Positions 1-8,540 of a DNA stretch of 33,310 nucleotides are shown here, in pieces. Position 1 is the stretch's first letter, and each line of letters opens with the position of its first letter. The DNA lies in assembly GCA_002083595.1 (NCBI GenBank), contig MSXT01000079.1, positions 1-33,310 of the forward strand. The letters are read 5' to 3'. The notes beneath the pieces were generated by a model, which saw only the letters and a program-made list of their open reading frames with translations, ran no database searches and was not told the origin of the DNA. Made by a program: the position numbers and the translations under genes. This DNA comes from Proteobacteria bacterium ST_bin16 (GTDB taxonomy: Bacteria; Pseudomonadota; Gammaproteobacteria; Burkholderiales; Nitrosomonadaceae).

Positions 1-87
1 TTTTAAGGATTATAGCAATCCTGGAAGTATTTCTATTTGCGATAAACTCACTCAGCTCAATTACAATAACATACTGTTTATTATGAT

Positions 88-2820
88 TTACTTTATTTTT
101 CCATGGCATTGCTTATATTTCTTACCTGAGCCACAGGGGCAGGGTTGGTTGCGGCCTACTTTCTCATTCTGACGCACAAAGGGTTGAGTTTTATCATCCT
201 CAGTTTGTATATATCCGCTCTCTTCCACCAACGCTTCTTCATAAGCTTCATGATGAAGTTGTATATTTTCCGGTGACCGCAAAGTGTCCGTCACAGCTTC
301 TACTTGCTGCTCATTCTTGATTTGTACCGTCAACAGTATTTTGGTAACTTCACGTTTTACTTCTTCGAGCATAGTCGTAAAAAGTTCAAACGCCTCCCGC
401 TTATATTCCTGCTTGGGATTCTTTTGCGCATAGCCGCGCAAGTGTATGCCTTGGCGCAAATGATCCAATCCCGCCAGATGCTCCCGCCAATGCGAATCGA
501 GAATTTGCAACATCACCACACGCTCATAGTGATGCATAATATCTGTGCCGACTTGTGCAACTTTAGTCTGATAATGGTCGCTCGCAAGATCAATAATACG
601 TTGGAATAAATTTTCTTCATGCAGGCCCGATTCTTCCTCAAGCCACTCACGCACCGTGAAATGCAATTGATACTCCGCTGCCAGCGCTTTCTCCAATCCC
701 GCCACATCCCACTGCTCTTCGACACTTTGCGGGGGAATATACAGATTGAACAAATCTCCCAGAACACTCTCACGTATTGCAGTTATCGTTTCCGAGATAT
801 CCTGCTCGGCTTCCAACAACTCATTGCGCTGCTGATAAATGACCTGCCGCTGATCATTCGCGACATCATCGTATTCCAGCAATTGCTTACGCATATCGAA
901 GTTTCTTGCTTCCACCTTGCGTTGCGCATTCTCAATGGCACGGGTAACCCACGGATGCTCAATAGCTTCGCCTTCCGGCATTTTAAGGCGCGTCATGATA
1001 CTGGCTACGCGATCCGAGGCAAAAATGCGTAACAAAGGATCTTCAAGCGAGAGGAAAAAACGGCTAGAACCGGGATCTCCCTGCCTGCCCGAACGTCCGC
1101 GCAATTGGTTATCCACACGCCGGGATTCGTGCCGCTCCGTACCAATAATATGCAAACCGCCTTTCTTCAGCACTTCTTCATGCGTCAACTTCCATTTCTC
1201 TTGTACTTCTTGAATACGTTTTTCTTTTGCTTCGTCACTTAATTTTTCATCATGCCGTATTTGTTCTATCTCAGGTTCTGGGTTTCCGCCCAGCACAATA
1301 TCAGTCCCGCGACCCGCCATATTAGTGGCTATCGTAATCATTTTAGGCCGGCCTGCTTGTGCAACGATACTTGCTTCGCTGGCATGCTGTTTAGCATTCA
1401 AAACTTGGTGCGGAAGTTTTTCCCGGTCCAGCAACTTAGATAACAATTCATTGTTCTCGATGGATGTCGTGCCAACCAATACTGGCTGGCCACTTTCATA
1501 GCATTCTCTAATTTCACGAACAATCGCTTCATTTTTCTCTTTCATCGTACGGAATATCTGATCCATACGATCTTCCCGGATCATCGGTCTATGTGTTGGA
1601 ATAATGATGGTTTCCAATCCATAAATCTGCTGAAATTCAGCCGCTTCCGTATCGGCAGTACCGGTCATGCCCGACAATTTTTGGTACATACGGAAGTAAT
1701 TTTGGAAAGTAATGGAAGCAAGTGTCTGATTTTCTTTCTGAATAACAACACCTTCTTTCGCCTCCACCGCTTGATGCAAACCATCGGACCAACGGCGGCC
1801 GGACATCAAGCGCCCGGTGAATTCATCCACGATCACTACTTCATCGTTTTGCACGACATAGTGCTGATCCAGCAAATACAAATTATGAGCGCGCAGACCT
1901 GCAATAAGGTGATGCACTAAATTGATATTGGCCGGATCATAAAGACTCGATCCCGTTTTGAGCAGTCCAGCCGATTCCAGCAACTTCTCCGCATGTTCAA
2001 AACCGGCTTCGCTCAGCGTGACCTGATGAGACTTTTCATCCACACTATAGTCACCTTGACTTTCCTCCGTTTCCTGCCGGATAAGTTTTGGCACCAGTGC
2101 GTTAATGCGCACATAGATCTCGGTATCACCTTCCGCCTGGCCCGAAATGATGAGCGGCGTGCGCGCTTCATCAATTAAAATCGAATCCACTTCGTCCACG
2201 ATTGCGAAATTAAGCACGCGCTGCGCACGTTCATTCGCATGCGCCACCATATTGTCGCGCAAATAATCAAAACCATACTCATTATTGGTGCCGTAAGTGA
2301 TATCAGCCGCATAAGCAGCTTGTTTTTCGTCATGCGGCATCTGCGAATAAATAACGCCGACACTCATTCCAAGAAACCGGTAGATCTTACCCATCCACTC
2401 AGCATCGCGCTTTGCCAGGTAATCATTCACGGTGACAACGTGCACACCCTTGCCCGACAATGCATTCAAGTAGGCCGGCAATGTTGCCATGAGTGTTTTT
2501 CCCTCACCGGTACGCATCTCGGCAATTTTACCGCCGTGCAAAACCATGCCACCGATAAGTTGCGCGTCAAAATGCCGCATCCCCAGAATCCGCTTGCCAG
2601 TCTCACGAACCACAGCAAATGCTTCGGGCAGCAATGCATCCAGTGTCTCTCCATTTTGAATGCGCTGTTTGAATTCGTCCGTCTTGCCACGTAAGTCGGT
2701 ATCCGGCAACCCTGCAATAGCCGACTCCAGTTCATTGATAGATCGCACAGCCTGGGTATACTGTTTAATCATCCGGTCATTGCGGCTGCCAAAAATTTTC
2801 TTAAGTAGATTGCCTAGCAT
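88..2820 (-). CDS. secA: Preprotein translocase ATPase SecA
   Basis: SecA is the ATPase that pushes unfolded preproteins through the SecYEG channel of the inner membrane. The 910-residue product has the family's usual length. Visible motifs are the Walker A segment MRTGEGKT at residues 102-109, the Walker B/DEAD-type DEVD at 209-212 followed by IDEARTPL, the helicase motif GRGTDIVLGGN in the second nucleotide-binding fold, and a C-terminal zinc-binding tail with Cys894, Cys896, Cys905 and His906 (CPCGSGKKYKQCH), which binds SecB and ribosomes. The start is an ATG with only a weak purine-rich site before it. The upstream gene on the same strand is an M23 peptidase, a synteny common in betaproteobacteria where enterobacteria have secM. 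A terminator separates the two, so secA probably has its own promoter, but I could not pick one out. Nothing is truncated or odd. Confidence 0.99.
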   Translation of the reverse strand: MLGNLLKKIFGSRNDRMIKQYTQAVRSINELESAIAGLPDTDLRGKTDEFKQRIQNGETLDALLPEAFAVVRETGKRILGMRHFDAQLIGGMVLHGGKIAEMRTGEGKTLMATLPAYLNALSGKGVHVVTVNDYLAKRDAEWMGKIYRFLGMSVGVIYSQMPHDEKQAAYAADITYGTNNEYGFDYLRDNMVAHANERAQRVLNFAIVDEVDSILIDEARTPLIISGQAEGDTEIYVRINALVPKLIRQETEESQGDYSVDEKSHQVTLSEAGFEHAEKLLESAGLLKTGSSLYDPANINLVHHLIAGLRAHNLYLLDQHYVVQNDEVVIVDEFTGRLMSGRRWSDGLHQAVEAKEGVVIQKENQTLASITFQNYFRMYQKLSGMTGTADTEAAEFQQIYGLETIIIPTHRPMIREDRMDQIFRTMKEKNEAIVREIRECYESGQPVLVGTTSIENNELLSKLLDREKLPHQVLNAKQHASEASIVAQAGRPKMITIATNMAGRGTDIVLGGNPEPEIEQIRHDEKLSDEAKEKRIQEVQEKWKLTHEEVLKKGGLHIIGTERHESRRVDNQLRGRSGRQGDPGSSRFFLSLEDPLLRIFASDRVASIMTRLKMPEGEAIEHPWVTRAIENAQRKVEARNFDMRKQLLEYDDVANDQRQVIYQQRNELLEAEQDISETITAIRESVLGDLFNLYIPPQSVEEQWDVAGLEKALAAEYQLHFTVREWLEEESGLHEENLFQRIIDLASDHYQTKVAQVGTDIMHHYERVVMLQILDSHWREHLAGLDHLRQGIHLRGYAQKNPKQEYKREAFELFTTMLEEVKREVTKILLTVQIKNEQQVEAVTDTLRSPENIQLHHEAYEEALVEESGYIQTEDDKTQPFVRQNEKVGRNQPCPCGSGKKYKQCHGKIK

Positions 2821-2854
2821 AAGTCTCTAAATATTCCGTATGAATACATTGTTT

Positions 2855-2887
2855 AAAAAAACAAAGGGTGAGCATATTTCTCACCCT
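2855..2887 (-). terminator. Rho-independent terminator between the M23 peptidase gene and secA
   Basis: An 8-bp perfect stem (AGGGTGAG at 2865-2872, CTCACCCT at 2880-2887) with a 7-nt loop is followed on the minus strand by a T-rich run (seven T after TTG, plus-strand A run at 2855-2861). It lies 31 bases after the stop of the peptidase gene and would end its transcript before secA. It could also act as a partial attenuator if secA is co-transcribed. Confidence 0.85.
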
Positions 2888-2918
2888 GCAAAAATCCTGA
2901 AGAAATCAGTGCTCCCAT

Positions 2919-3836
2919 TTAACCCGGTTTTTTCAAAAATTTGGCTGGATTCTGCGGTTTGTCTTTATGCCGGATTTCAAAATGCAAATGTGGCCCCGTA
3001 GAACGGCCGGTATTGCCAACCTCAGCTATTTTCTGCCCCTGCAATACAACCTCTCCGAGATTCACCAGACGCTTCGATGCATGTGCATACCGCGTAACCA
3101 AATCATCACCATGGTCAATTTCAACCATATTACCATACTCAGGATGCCGATCAGAATAGATCACCACACCGCCCGCAGCGGCTTTGATGGGTGCGCCCAC
3201 TTCCGCAGTAAAATCCACACCTTCATGAAACGCTCGCTTTCCCGTAAACGGATCGATCCGGTATCCGTAACCGGAAGAATACCAATCGGTCTCAACCGGC
3301 ATCTCGGAAGGCAACACAAACTTTGTGATCCGGTCATGCCGCAACAAGGAATCCAATGCGCCCAGCTTATCTGTTCTTTCATCCAGCATATTCGATAATT
3401 CTTGCAACTTGAGGCTGAATTCAGAGAATGATAGCACCTCAGCGGACAGATCATTCCGCGCACCGCCCTGACCTGGCATTTGATTAAATGAGAAATCTCC
3501 CGATTTGATTCCTGAAGATTCCGCCAGACGCTCACCCAAAGCATCCAAACGGAGTAATTGCGCCTGCATTTGGCCTAATTTACTCGCCATGACATTCAAG
3601 TTATCTTGCAGATGCGTTTGAATCTTCTGATGCCGCTCTTCTTGCGGATTAACCAGTACCGCTCTCAGAAGAGGCGCATCGATTCGATCGGCGTAGCGCA
3701 ATGAAATAAAATTCAGACTCAGCGCCACGGCCACAATGATGAGTAACAAAACACTTATTAATAATACAATATGGAATTTGGTTAACGCCAGCTTACGCGC
3801 TCGTTCCGAATTATTTGAAATAAAAATAATATTCAT
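2919..3836 (-). CDS. M23-family murein endopeptidase, membrane-anchored
   Basis: This is a LytM/M23 zinc endopeptidase that cuts peptide cross-links in peptidoglycan or regulates other murein enzymes. The 305-residue product has a short cytoplasmic start, one transmembrane helix at about 22-45, a periplasmic stretch at about 65-165 that looks helical and coiled-coil-like, and a C-terminal M23 domain. The zinc and catalytic residues are present: His204 and Asp208 in HEGVDF, and the HLH motif at 283-285 in GPHLHFEI. It therefore looks enzymatically intact rather than a degenerate EnvC/NlpD-type activator. It runs in the same direction as secA, with a terminator in between, and its ATG lies only 33 bases from the divergent dciA start. 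The exact substrate bond cannot be read from the sequence. Confidence 0.93.
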   Translation of the reverse strand: MNIIFISNNSERARKLALTKFHIVLLISVLLLIIVAVALSLNFISLRYADRIDAPLLRAVLVNPQEERHQKIQTHLQDNLNVMASKLGQMQAQLLRLDALGERLAESSGIKSGDFSFNQMPGQGGARNDLSAEVLSFSEFSLKLQELSNMLDERTDKLGALDSLLRHDRITKFVLPSEMPVETDWYSSGYGYRIDPFTGKRAFHEGVDFTAEVGAPIKAAAGGVVIYSDRHPEYGNMVEIDHGDDLVTRYAHASKRLVNLGEVVLQGQKIAEVGNTGRSTGPHLHFEIRHKDKPQNPAKFLKKPG

Positions 3837-3869
3837 ACTTTGTTTTCATTGGATATCGATTAAATACCC

Positions 3870-4334
3870 ATGGCCTCTCATAAAGTTAACACTTACTTTA
3901 ACCTGCTTGGCAAAACACCTGAATACGCGAGCCTGTTCACAGCGGCTCAAAAACTGCATGAAGATCAATCCACATTCTCCAAGCTGATTCCAGCCCAATT
4001 GGCACAGCATTGTAACCTTGGCCGGATCACCGATGGCAGACTGATCATAGTGGCCGAGAATGGCGCGATCGCTGCAAAACTTAAGCAAATCTCTCCATCA
4101 TTGTTGCTCAAGCTGCAGAAATTAGAGTGGCAAGTTACTGCAATTCAAATTTTGGTGCAAGCAGATTACGCTGCAAAAAACATAAAGCCATCGGCAAGAC
4201 ATCGATACAACAAGAAAAAATTAAAATTAAGCGCAAGCGGAAAAACGTGCTTAAATCAATTAGCTGAAGCGCTACCGGATTCCGAATTGAAAAACACCAT
4301 TCAATCGTTCGTTAAAAAACACCAGAACGATTAA
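3870..4334 (+). CDS. dciA: DciA-like (DUF721) DnaA/helicase-interacting protein
   Basis: The 154-residue product matches the DUF721/DciA pattern. It has an N-terminal half of about 100 residues with a KH-like feel (SKLIPAQLAQHCNLGRITDGRLIIVAENGAIAAKLKQ) and a basic, lysine-rich middle (about 110-130) before a short helical tail. DciA proteins help load the replicative helicase DnaB in bacteria that lack DnaC. Position also fits: DUF721 genes often sit divergently beside the M23-secA pair in beta- and gammaproteobacteria. The ATG start is 33 bases from the divergent peptidase start, with no good Shine-Dalgarno site. Family assignment rests on sequence pattern plus synteny; helicase loading itself is inferred from family knowledge. 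Confidence 0.82.
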   Translation: MASHKVNTYFNLLGKTPEYASLFTAAQKLHEDQSTFSKLIPAQLAQHCNLGRITDGRLIIVAENGAIAAKLKQISPSLLLKLQKLEWQVTAIQILVQADYAAKNIKPSARHRYNKKKLKLSASGKTCLNQLAEALPDSELKNTIQSFVKKHQND

Positions 4335-4710
4335 ATCTCTTTCCTATTTCAACATCATGCAACTATTGACATTCCACGCTGCCACACTCTCGCGATAAAC
4401 TTTCTCATTCAATTCCAATCTTTCTCATGCAGGCACAAGGCAATTGCTTGATCAAGCACAGTAAGTTCCCGGACATCAAACCGTTTGCTCGGTATCCTGA
4501 GAAATACCAGCACCATTCCCGGCAATCATTGTCTACTGTTTCTTTATTCAATCGACGTCTCGTATATAATGCAAATTGCCGAGCCGTTTTTCACATCACA
4601 AAAGAAGTCTTTTAGTACCGATTAAGTCTTTAATTTTATGATGATAACCCATTCCTTCCGATACAATAACTGAGTCTCGATTATTCAATCGACCCCGCAA
4701 AAACAATCTC
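4335..4710 (+). other. 376-base gap between dciA and the RNB ribonuclease gene
   Basis: I see no convincing gene here; a 62-codon open frame starting at 4427 has no recognisable product and no ribosome binding site. The gap holds a clear TATAAT box and a 13-base direct repeat, TTATTCAATCGAC, at 4544-4556 and 4681-4693. The second copy lies just before the ribonuclease start. No tRNA or known riboswitch fold was recognised. Confidence 0.6.
4565..4570 (+). promoter_or_regulatory. Candidate -10 box upstream of the RNB ribonuclease gene
   Basis: A perfect TATAAT preceded by CGTA lies at 4565-4570. No good -35 hexamer is found 16-18 bases upstream (the region reads CTTTAT), so this promoter may need an activator. 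It would give a leader of about 135 bases before the ATG at 4711. One copy of the 13-base repeat sits at the place of the missing -35 box. Confidence 0.4.
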
Positions 4711-6567
4711 ATGAATGTTTTCTATGAAGAAGCTGGAACCTTTAAGATAGGCACTATTCTGGCTGACAATACAACGTCGCTGCAAATAGAGGCTGTGCAT
4801 GGCAAACGATCGAAAATCAAGGCCTCATCCGTGTTGTTCAGGTTCGATAAACCGCCTTTAACCGAATTCATGGGGCATGTACAAAAAATAACCGATGAAT
4901 TGGATCCTGATTTTCTTTGGGAATGCTGCGCGCAAGAAATCGAATTTACCAGCGATACGCTGGCCGCGGATTACTTTGGCCATTCCCCGAACCCGGTTGA
5001 ATCGGCCGCGACCTTGCTGCTGCTGCAAAATGCGCCGATGTATTTCTATAAAAAAGGACATGGCCGCTACAAAGCCGCGCCACCGGATGCACTGAAGGCC
5101 GCGCTCGCCGGTCAAGAAAAAAAGCGCCTGCAAGCTGCGCAACAAGCACGCTATGTTGAACAGCTAAATCAATTCATCCTGCCCGAGGAATTCCAATCGT
5201 GCATCTCCGGTTTACTCTATAAACCGGATAAGAACTCGCTGGAATGGAAGGCTCTCGAGGCCGTCTGTGCGGATAAAAAACTCACTGCCGTAAAATTACT
5301 GGAAAAATGCGGCGCTATTCCGTCTTCTCACGATTACCATTTCAATCAATTCATCTGGGAATATTTTCCTGAAGGCACCGGTTTCGGTGAACTGGAATCA
5401 CAGTCGGTTGATGATGTTCCGCTTGATTTAGCGGTAGCCGATGTTGCGGCATTCAGTATTGATGATGCCTCAACGACAGAAATTGACGATGCATTTTCCG
5501 TAACCCCATTGTCCTTAGGAAGTTTCCGCATCGGCATTCATATTGCGGCACCGGCATTGGGAATTATCCCTGAATCAACAATCGACAAAACCGCTGCATC
5601 CAGACTTTCCACGGTGTACTTGCCCGGAAAAAAAATCACCATGCTGCCGGATGCGGTGATCAATCACTTTACATTAGCTGAAAGCAAATTGTGCCCGGTC
5701 CTGTCCTTGTACCTGGATGTATCGGATGATTTCACCGTCACGGCTACTGAAAGCCGGCTTGAAAAAATCAACATTGTCGCAAACCTGCGCAACAATGCGC
5801 TGGAGCAGCATTTCAACGAAACCGCATTAAACAAAGGCGATTTCACGCATACATTCAGCAAGGAATTGAGTCTCTTGTGGAAATTTGCTTGCAAAATGGA
5901 AAATCAACGTGGCAAAACCAATGACAGTAATAACGACAAAGTCGATTACAGCTTTGAAATCAACGGTGATCATGTCACGATCAGCGAGCGCAGGCGCGGT
6001 TCACCGATCGATAAGGTCGTATCCGAATTGATGATTTATGTAAATACGGAGTGGGGCAAACAACTCACCGATGCCGGTATCATCGGTATTTTTCGCAGCC
6101 AAGCCAATGGCAAAGTGAAAATGGGCATCTCTCCCGCACCTCACCAAGGATTGGGCGTTTCCCAATACGCCTGGAGCAGTTCTCCGATGCGGCGGTATGT
6201 CGATCTGATCAATCAAAGGCAACTCATCGCCATGCTACGCAATGAAGCACCACCCTACCACAAGGACAGCAACAGCCTTTTAATCGCCATGCGCGACTTT
6301 GAAACAGCCTACGGGATTTATGGCGAATTCCAGCGTGCCATGGAACGTTACTGGTGCCTGCGCTGGTTATTGCAGGAAAAGATTCAAACCGTTAACGCTC
6401 AGGTTATCAAGGAAAATTTAGTAAAACTCGATCATATCCCGTTCGTCGCGCGAGTTCCTTCGTTGCCTGAGATGGCGCCGGGTGCTTATGTCAAACTTAA
6501 ATTATCCGGGATCGACTTGTTGGAACGCACCTTGCATGCGGAATTTTTGCAAAAACTGGATGCATAG
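4711..6567 (+). CDS. RNB-domain 3'-5' exoribonuclease (RNase II/R family)
   Basis: This is a 618-residue member of the RNase II/RNase R family, which degrades RNA processively from the 3' end. The RNB catalytic core starts near residue 245, with the signature IDDASTTEIDDAF. By alignment from memory to E. coli RNase II, Asp251, Asp259 and Asp260 match Asp201, Asp209 and Asp210, while Glu257 takes the place of Asp207, a change also seen in some other family members. The C-terminal RNB signature SSPMRRYVDLINQRQ is intact. The N-terminal 240 residues lack an obvious cold-shock pattern, and the segment after the RNB domain is short, so the RNA-binding parts differ from classical RNase R. It is the first gene of a rightward group with the TonB-type gene and aroE, though a separate promoter precedes the former. 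RNase activity is likely; whether it is rnb or rnr in function is open. Confidence 0.9.
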   Translation: MNVFYEEAGTFKIGTILADNTTSLQIEAVHGKRSKIKASSVLFRFDKPPLTEFMGHVQKITDELDPDFLWECCAQEIEFTSDTLAADYFGHSPNPVESAATLLLLQNAPMYFYKKGHGRYKAAPPDALKAALAGQEKKRLQAAQQARYVEQLNQFILPEEFQSCISGLLYKPDKNSLEWKALEAVCADKKLTAVKLLEKCGAIPSSHDYHFNQFIWEYFPEGTGFGELESQSVDDVPLDLAVADVAAFSIDDASTTEIDDAFSVTPLSLGSFRIGIHIAAPALGIIPESTIDKTAASRLSTVYLPGKKITMLPDAVINHFTLAESKLCPVLSLYLDVSDDFTVTATESRLEKINIVANLRNNALEQHFNETALNKGDFTHTFSKELSLLWKFACKMENQRGKTNDSNNDKVDYSFEINGDHVTISERRRGSPIDKVVSELMIYVNTEWGKQLTDAGIIGIFRSQANGKVKMGISPAPHQGLGVSQYAWSSSPMRRYVDLINQRQLIAMLRNEAPPYHKDSNSLLIAMRDFETAYGIYGEFQRAMERYWCLRWLLQEKIQTVNAQVIKENLVKLDHIPFVARVPSLPEMAPGAYVKLKLSGIDLLERTLHAEFLQKLDA

Positions 6568-6599
6568 AAACCTATCTTCCATAAATCTGCACGAATCAT

Positions 6600-6628
6600 G
6601 TGACAAGCCCATTGTTGTTGCCTAAAAT
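6600..6628 (+). promoter_or_regulatory. Sigma-70-type promoter before the TonB-type gene
   Basis: GTGACA at 6600-6605 (five of six to TTGACA) and TAAAAT at 6623-6628 (five of six to TATAAT) are separated by exactly 17 bases. Transcription would start near 6635, about 47 bases before the GTG start at 6682. Confidence 0.6.
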
Positions 6629-6681
6629 AATGCAATCATCTGTAGCGTATAGACTTAACTTCAAGGTTTAACCCTTAGGCT

Positions 6682-7593
6682 GTGACCACTCAAACTCTCG
6701 CAACTTCACCTTTAGCGCTGGCTGGTTATCAGTACTTACAGAGCCATCGTCTAGTTGCCGCGATGATGGCTTCTCTGCTATTACATGCCATTGTATTCTT
6801 CGGTGTGACTTTTCAGTTTCCGCAACCGAAGTCCGACAAGATTGCCTCATCCTTGGAAGTGGTGCTGGTTAACAACAAGACACAGACAAAACCGAAAGAA
6901 TCCCAATTACTGGCTCAAGATAATCTGGATGGCGGAGGCAACACGGAAGAGGATCGCCGGGCGAAAACGCCATTCCCAGTACTACCAAGAAACAAACCGG
7001 TTATCGCTGAGAGTATTGCGCAGCAAAAAGTTAAACAACTGGAACAGGAAGCCAAGAAGCTGATGGCCGCCGTCAGCGAAACGCCCCAGATCGAGCTGCC
7101 CAAGGAACACAAGAACGAATCGGAAAGCAAATCGGTCGCAGTCGACTCGACCGATTTACTGCTGCGTAGCCTGGATATCGCTCGCCTGAGAGCACAGATC
7201 GATCAGGACCATGATAGTTATCAGAAACGCCCCAAACGCAAATTTGTCGGTGCACGCACCAAAGAGTACCGGTTCGCCCGCTACGTTGAGGATTGGCGCA
7301 TCAAAGTCGAACGTATCGGTAATTTGAATTACCCGGAAGCCGCCAGAAAAGAAAAGCTCTATGGCAACCTGCAACTGACCGTCGGTATCCGCGCCGATGG
7401 CAGTCTGGAATCGATTGAAATCAATCGCTCATCCGGAGAAAAAATTCTCGACGAAGCGGCTGTCAATATCGTTAAGCTCGCCGGGCAAAACGGATTCGCG
7501 CCCTTTCCACCGGATATCAGCCAGGACACGGATATTTTGCACATCACCCGTACCTGGGTATTCGCAGCTTCCGATATGTTACTGAGTCAATAA
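6682..7593 (+). CDS. TonB-type energy transducer
   Basis: TonB proteins carry proton-motive energy from ExbB/ExbD to outer-membrane receptors. The 303-residue product has one N-terminal transmembrane helix at about 24-45 (VAAMMASLLLHAIVFFG), a long polar periplasmic stretch rich in Lys, Glu and Gln at about 60-185, and a C-terminal TonB domain at about 215-300 with the typical NYPEAARKEKLYGNLQLTV and IRADGSLESIEINRSSG segments. It lacks the Pro-Glu/Pro-Lys repeats of enterobacterial TonB, as is common for this betaproteobacterial form. The start used is GTG, because the next ATG pair falls inside the membrane helix. No exbB or exbD lies nearby, so it may be an accessory TonB; its partner receptor cannot be told. 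Confidence 0.88.
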   Translation: MTTQTLATSPLALAGYQYLQSHRLVAAMMASLLLHAIVFFGVTFQFPQPKSDKIASSLEVVLVNNKTQTKPKESQLLAQDNLDGGGNTEEDRRAKTPFPVLPRNKPVIAESIAQQKVKQLEQEAKKLMAAVSETPQIELPKEHKNESESKSVAVDSTDLLLRSLDIARLRAQIDQDHDSYQKRPKRKFVGARTKEYRFARYVEDWRIKVERIGNLNYPEAARKEKLYGNLQLTVGIRADGSLESIEINRSSGEKILDEAAVNIVKLAGQNGFAPFPPDISQDTDILHITRTWVFAASDMLLSQ

Positions 7594-7631
7594 TTGTTGA
7601 GTCTTAGGAAATTTAATCAGAGATACCAGCC

Positions 7632-8450
7632 ATGCTCGATTCTTATGCCGTGATCGGCAACCCTGTCTCACATAGCAAATCACCGGTGATCCATACCGCC
7701 TTTGCGCAACAAACGAACCAGGCTATGCGGTATGTGGCCTTGCTGGCACCGCTAGATGGTTTTCAGGCAACCGTGCAAGACTTCCGCCAGCGAGGCGGAA
7801 AGGGATTAAATGTCACCGTGCCATTTAAGCTGGAAGCCTATCAACTGGCGCCCCGTTTAACCGAACGAGCAAGCATCGCACAGGCCGTCAATACGCTTAA
7901 ATTTGAAAACGGCGAAATTCTCGGTGATAACACCGATGGCATCGGGCTAGTGCGCGACATCGAATCCAATCTGGGAATTCCCATCGCGGGAAAACGCATA
8001 CTGCTCCTGGGCGCGGGTGGTGCCGCGCAGGGCGTCATCCTACCGTTACTGCAGCATAAACCCTCGCTGCTGGCAATCGCTAACCGTACCCCTGAAAAAG
8101 CAGCAGCGCTACGGAAACAGTTCAACACTTATGGCAACATTGCAGCAGGTGATTTTATGTTTTTCGCCGATGAACATTTTGACATCATTATTAATGCTAC
8201 TTCCGCCAGCCTGCACAATGAACTACCTGAATTACCAGCTAGTGTTTTTGCAAAGGCGACTTTCGCCTACGACATGATGTATCAGCATGAACCAACTCCT
8301 TTTCTCAAATTCGCCCGGCGACATGGCACGCAACAGATAGCCGATGGAATTGGTATGCTGGTTGAACAAGCGGCCGAATCTTTCTTTATATGGCGCGGGA
8401 TCAGACCTCAGACAAAACCCGTCATTGCACAGTTGAAATTATTAATTTGA
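7632..8450 (+). CDS. aroE: Shikimate dehydrogenase
   Basis: AroE reduces 3-dehydroshikimate to shikimate with NADPH in aromatic amino acid synthesis. The 272-residue length is standard. Family marks are the substrate-binding NPVSHSKSP at 10-18, the catalytic lysine in NVTVPFK (Lys66), the partner aspartate in NTDGIG (Asp102), the nucleotide-binding GAGGAAQG near 127-134 and NRTPEKA, which reads the NADP phosphate. The start ATG lies 38 bases after the TonB-type gene, so the two are probably co-transcribed from the promoter near 6600. The gene on the other side is convergent, with a perfect inverted repeat in between. I see nothing unusual. Confidence 0.97.
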   Translation: MLDSYAVIGNPVSHSKSPVIHTAFAQQTNQAMRYVALLAPLDGFQATVQDFRQRGGKGLNVTVPFKLEAYQLAPRLTERASIAQAVNTLKFENGEILGDNTDGIGLVRDIESNLGIPIAGKRILLLGAGGAAQGVILPLLQHKPSLLAIANRTPEKAAALRKQFNTYGNIAAGDFMFFADEHFDIIINATSASLHNELPELPASVFAKATFAYDMMYQHEPTPFLKFARRHGTQQIADGIGMLVEQAAESFFIWRGIRPQTKPVIAQLKLLI

Positions 8451-8492
8451 TTCAATTCACCAAGCATGCAGGCCTAATAATCCAAGAAGTAC

Positions 8493-8527
8493 GGTGATTA
8501 CGCACCTGACCGGCAAACGTAATCACC
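8493..8527. terminator. Inverted repeat between convergent genes, possible bidirectional terminator
   Basis: GGTGATTACG at 8493-8502 and CGTAATCACC at 8518-8527 form a perfect 10-bp stem with a 15-nt loop between the stops of aroE and the leftward jelly-roll gene. Neither side has a run of T, so termination would be weak or factor-assisted; it may instead protect 3' ends. Confidence 0.5.
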
Positions 8528-8540
8528 ATGCAAAATTCCT

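Noticed and set aside
4427..4615. 62-codon open frame between dciA and the RNB gene
   Set aside because: No Shine-Dalgarno site, no known motif, and it overlaps the TATAAT box and a direct repeat.
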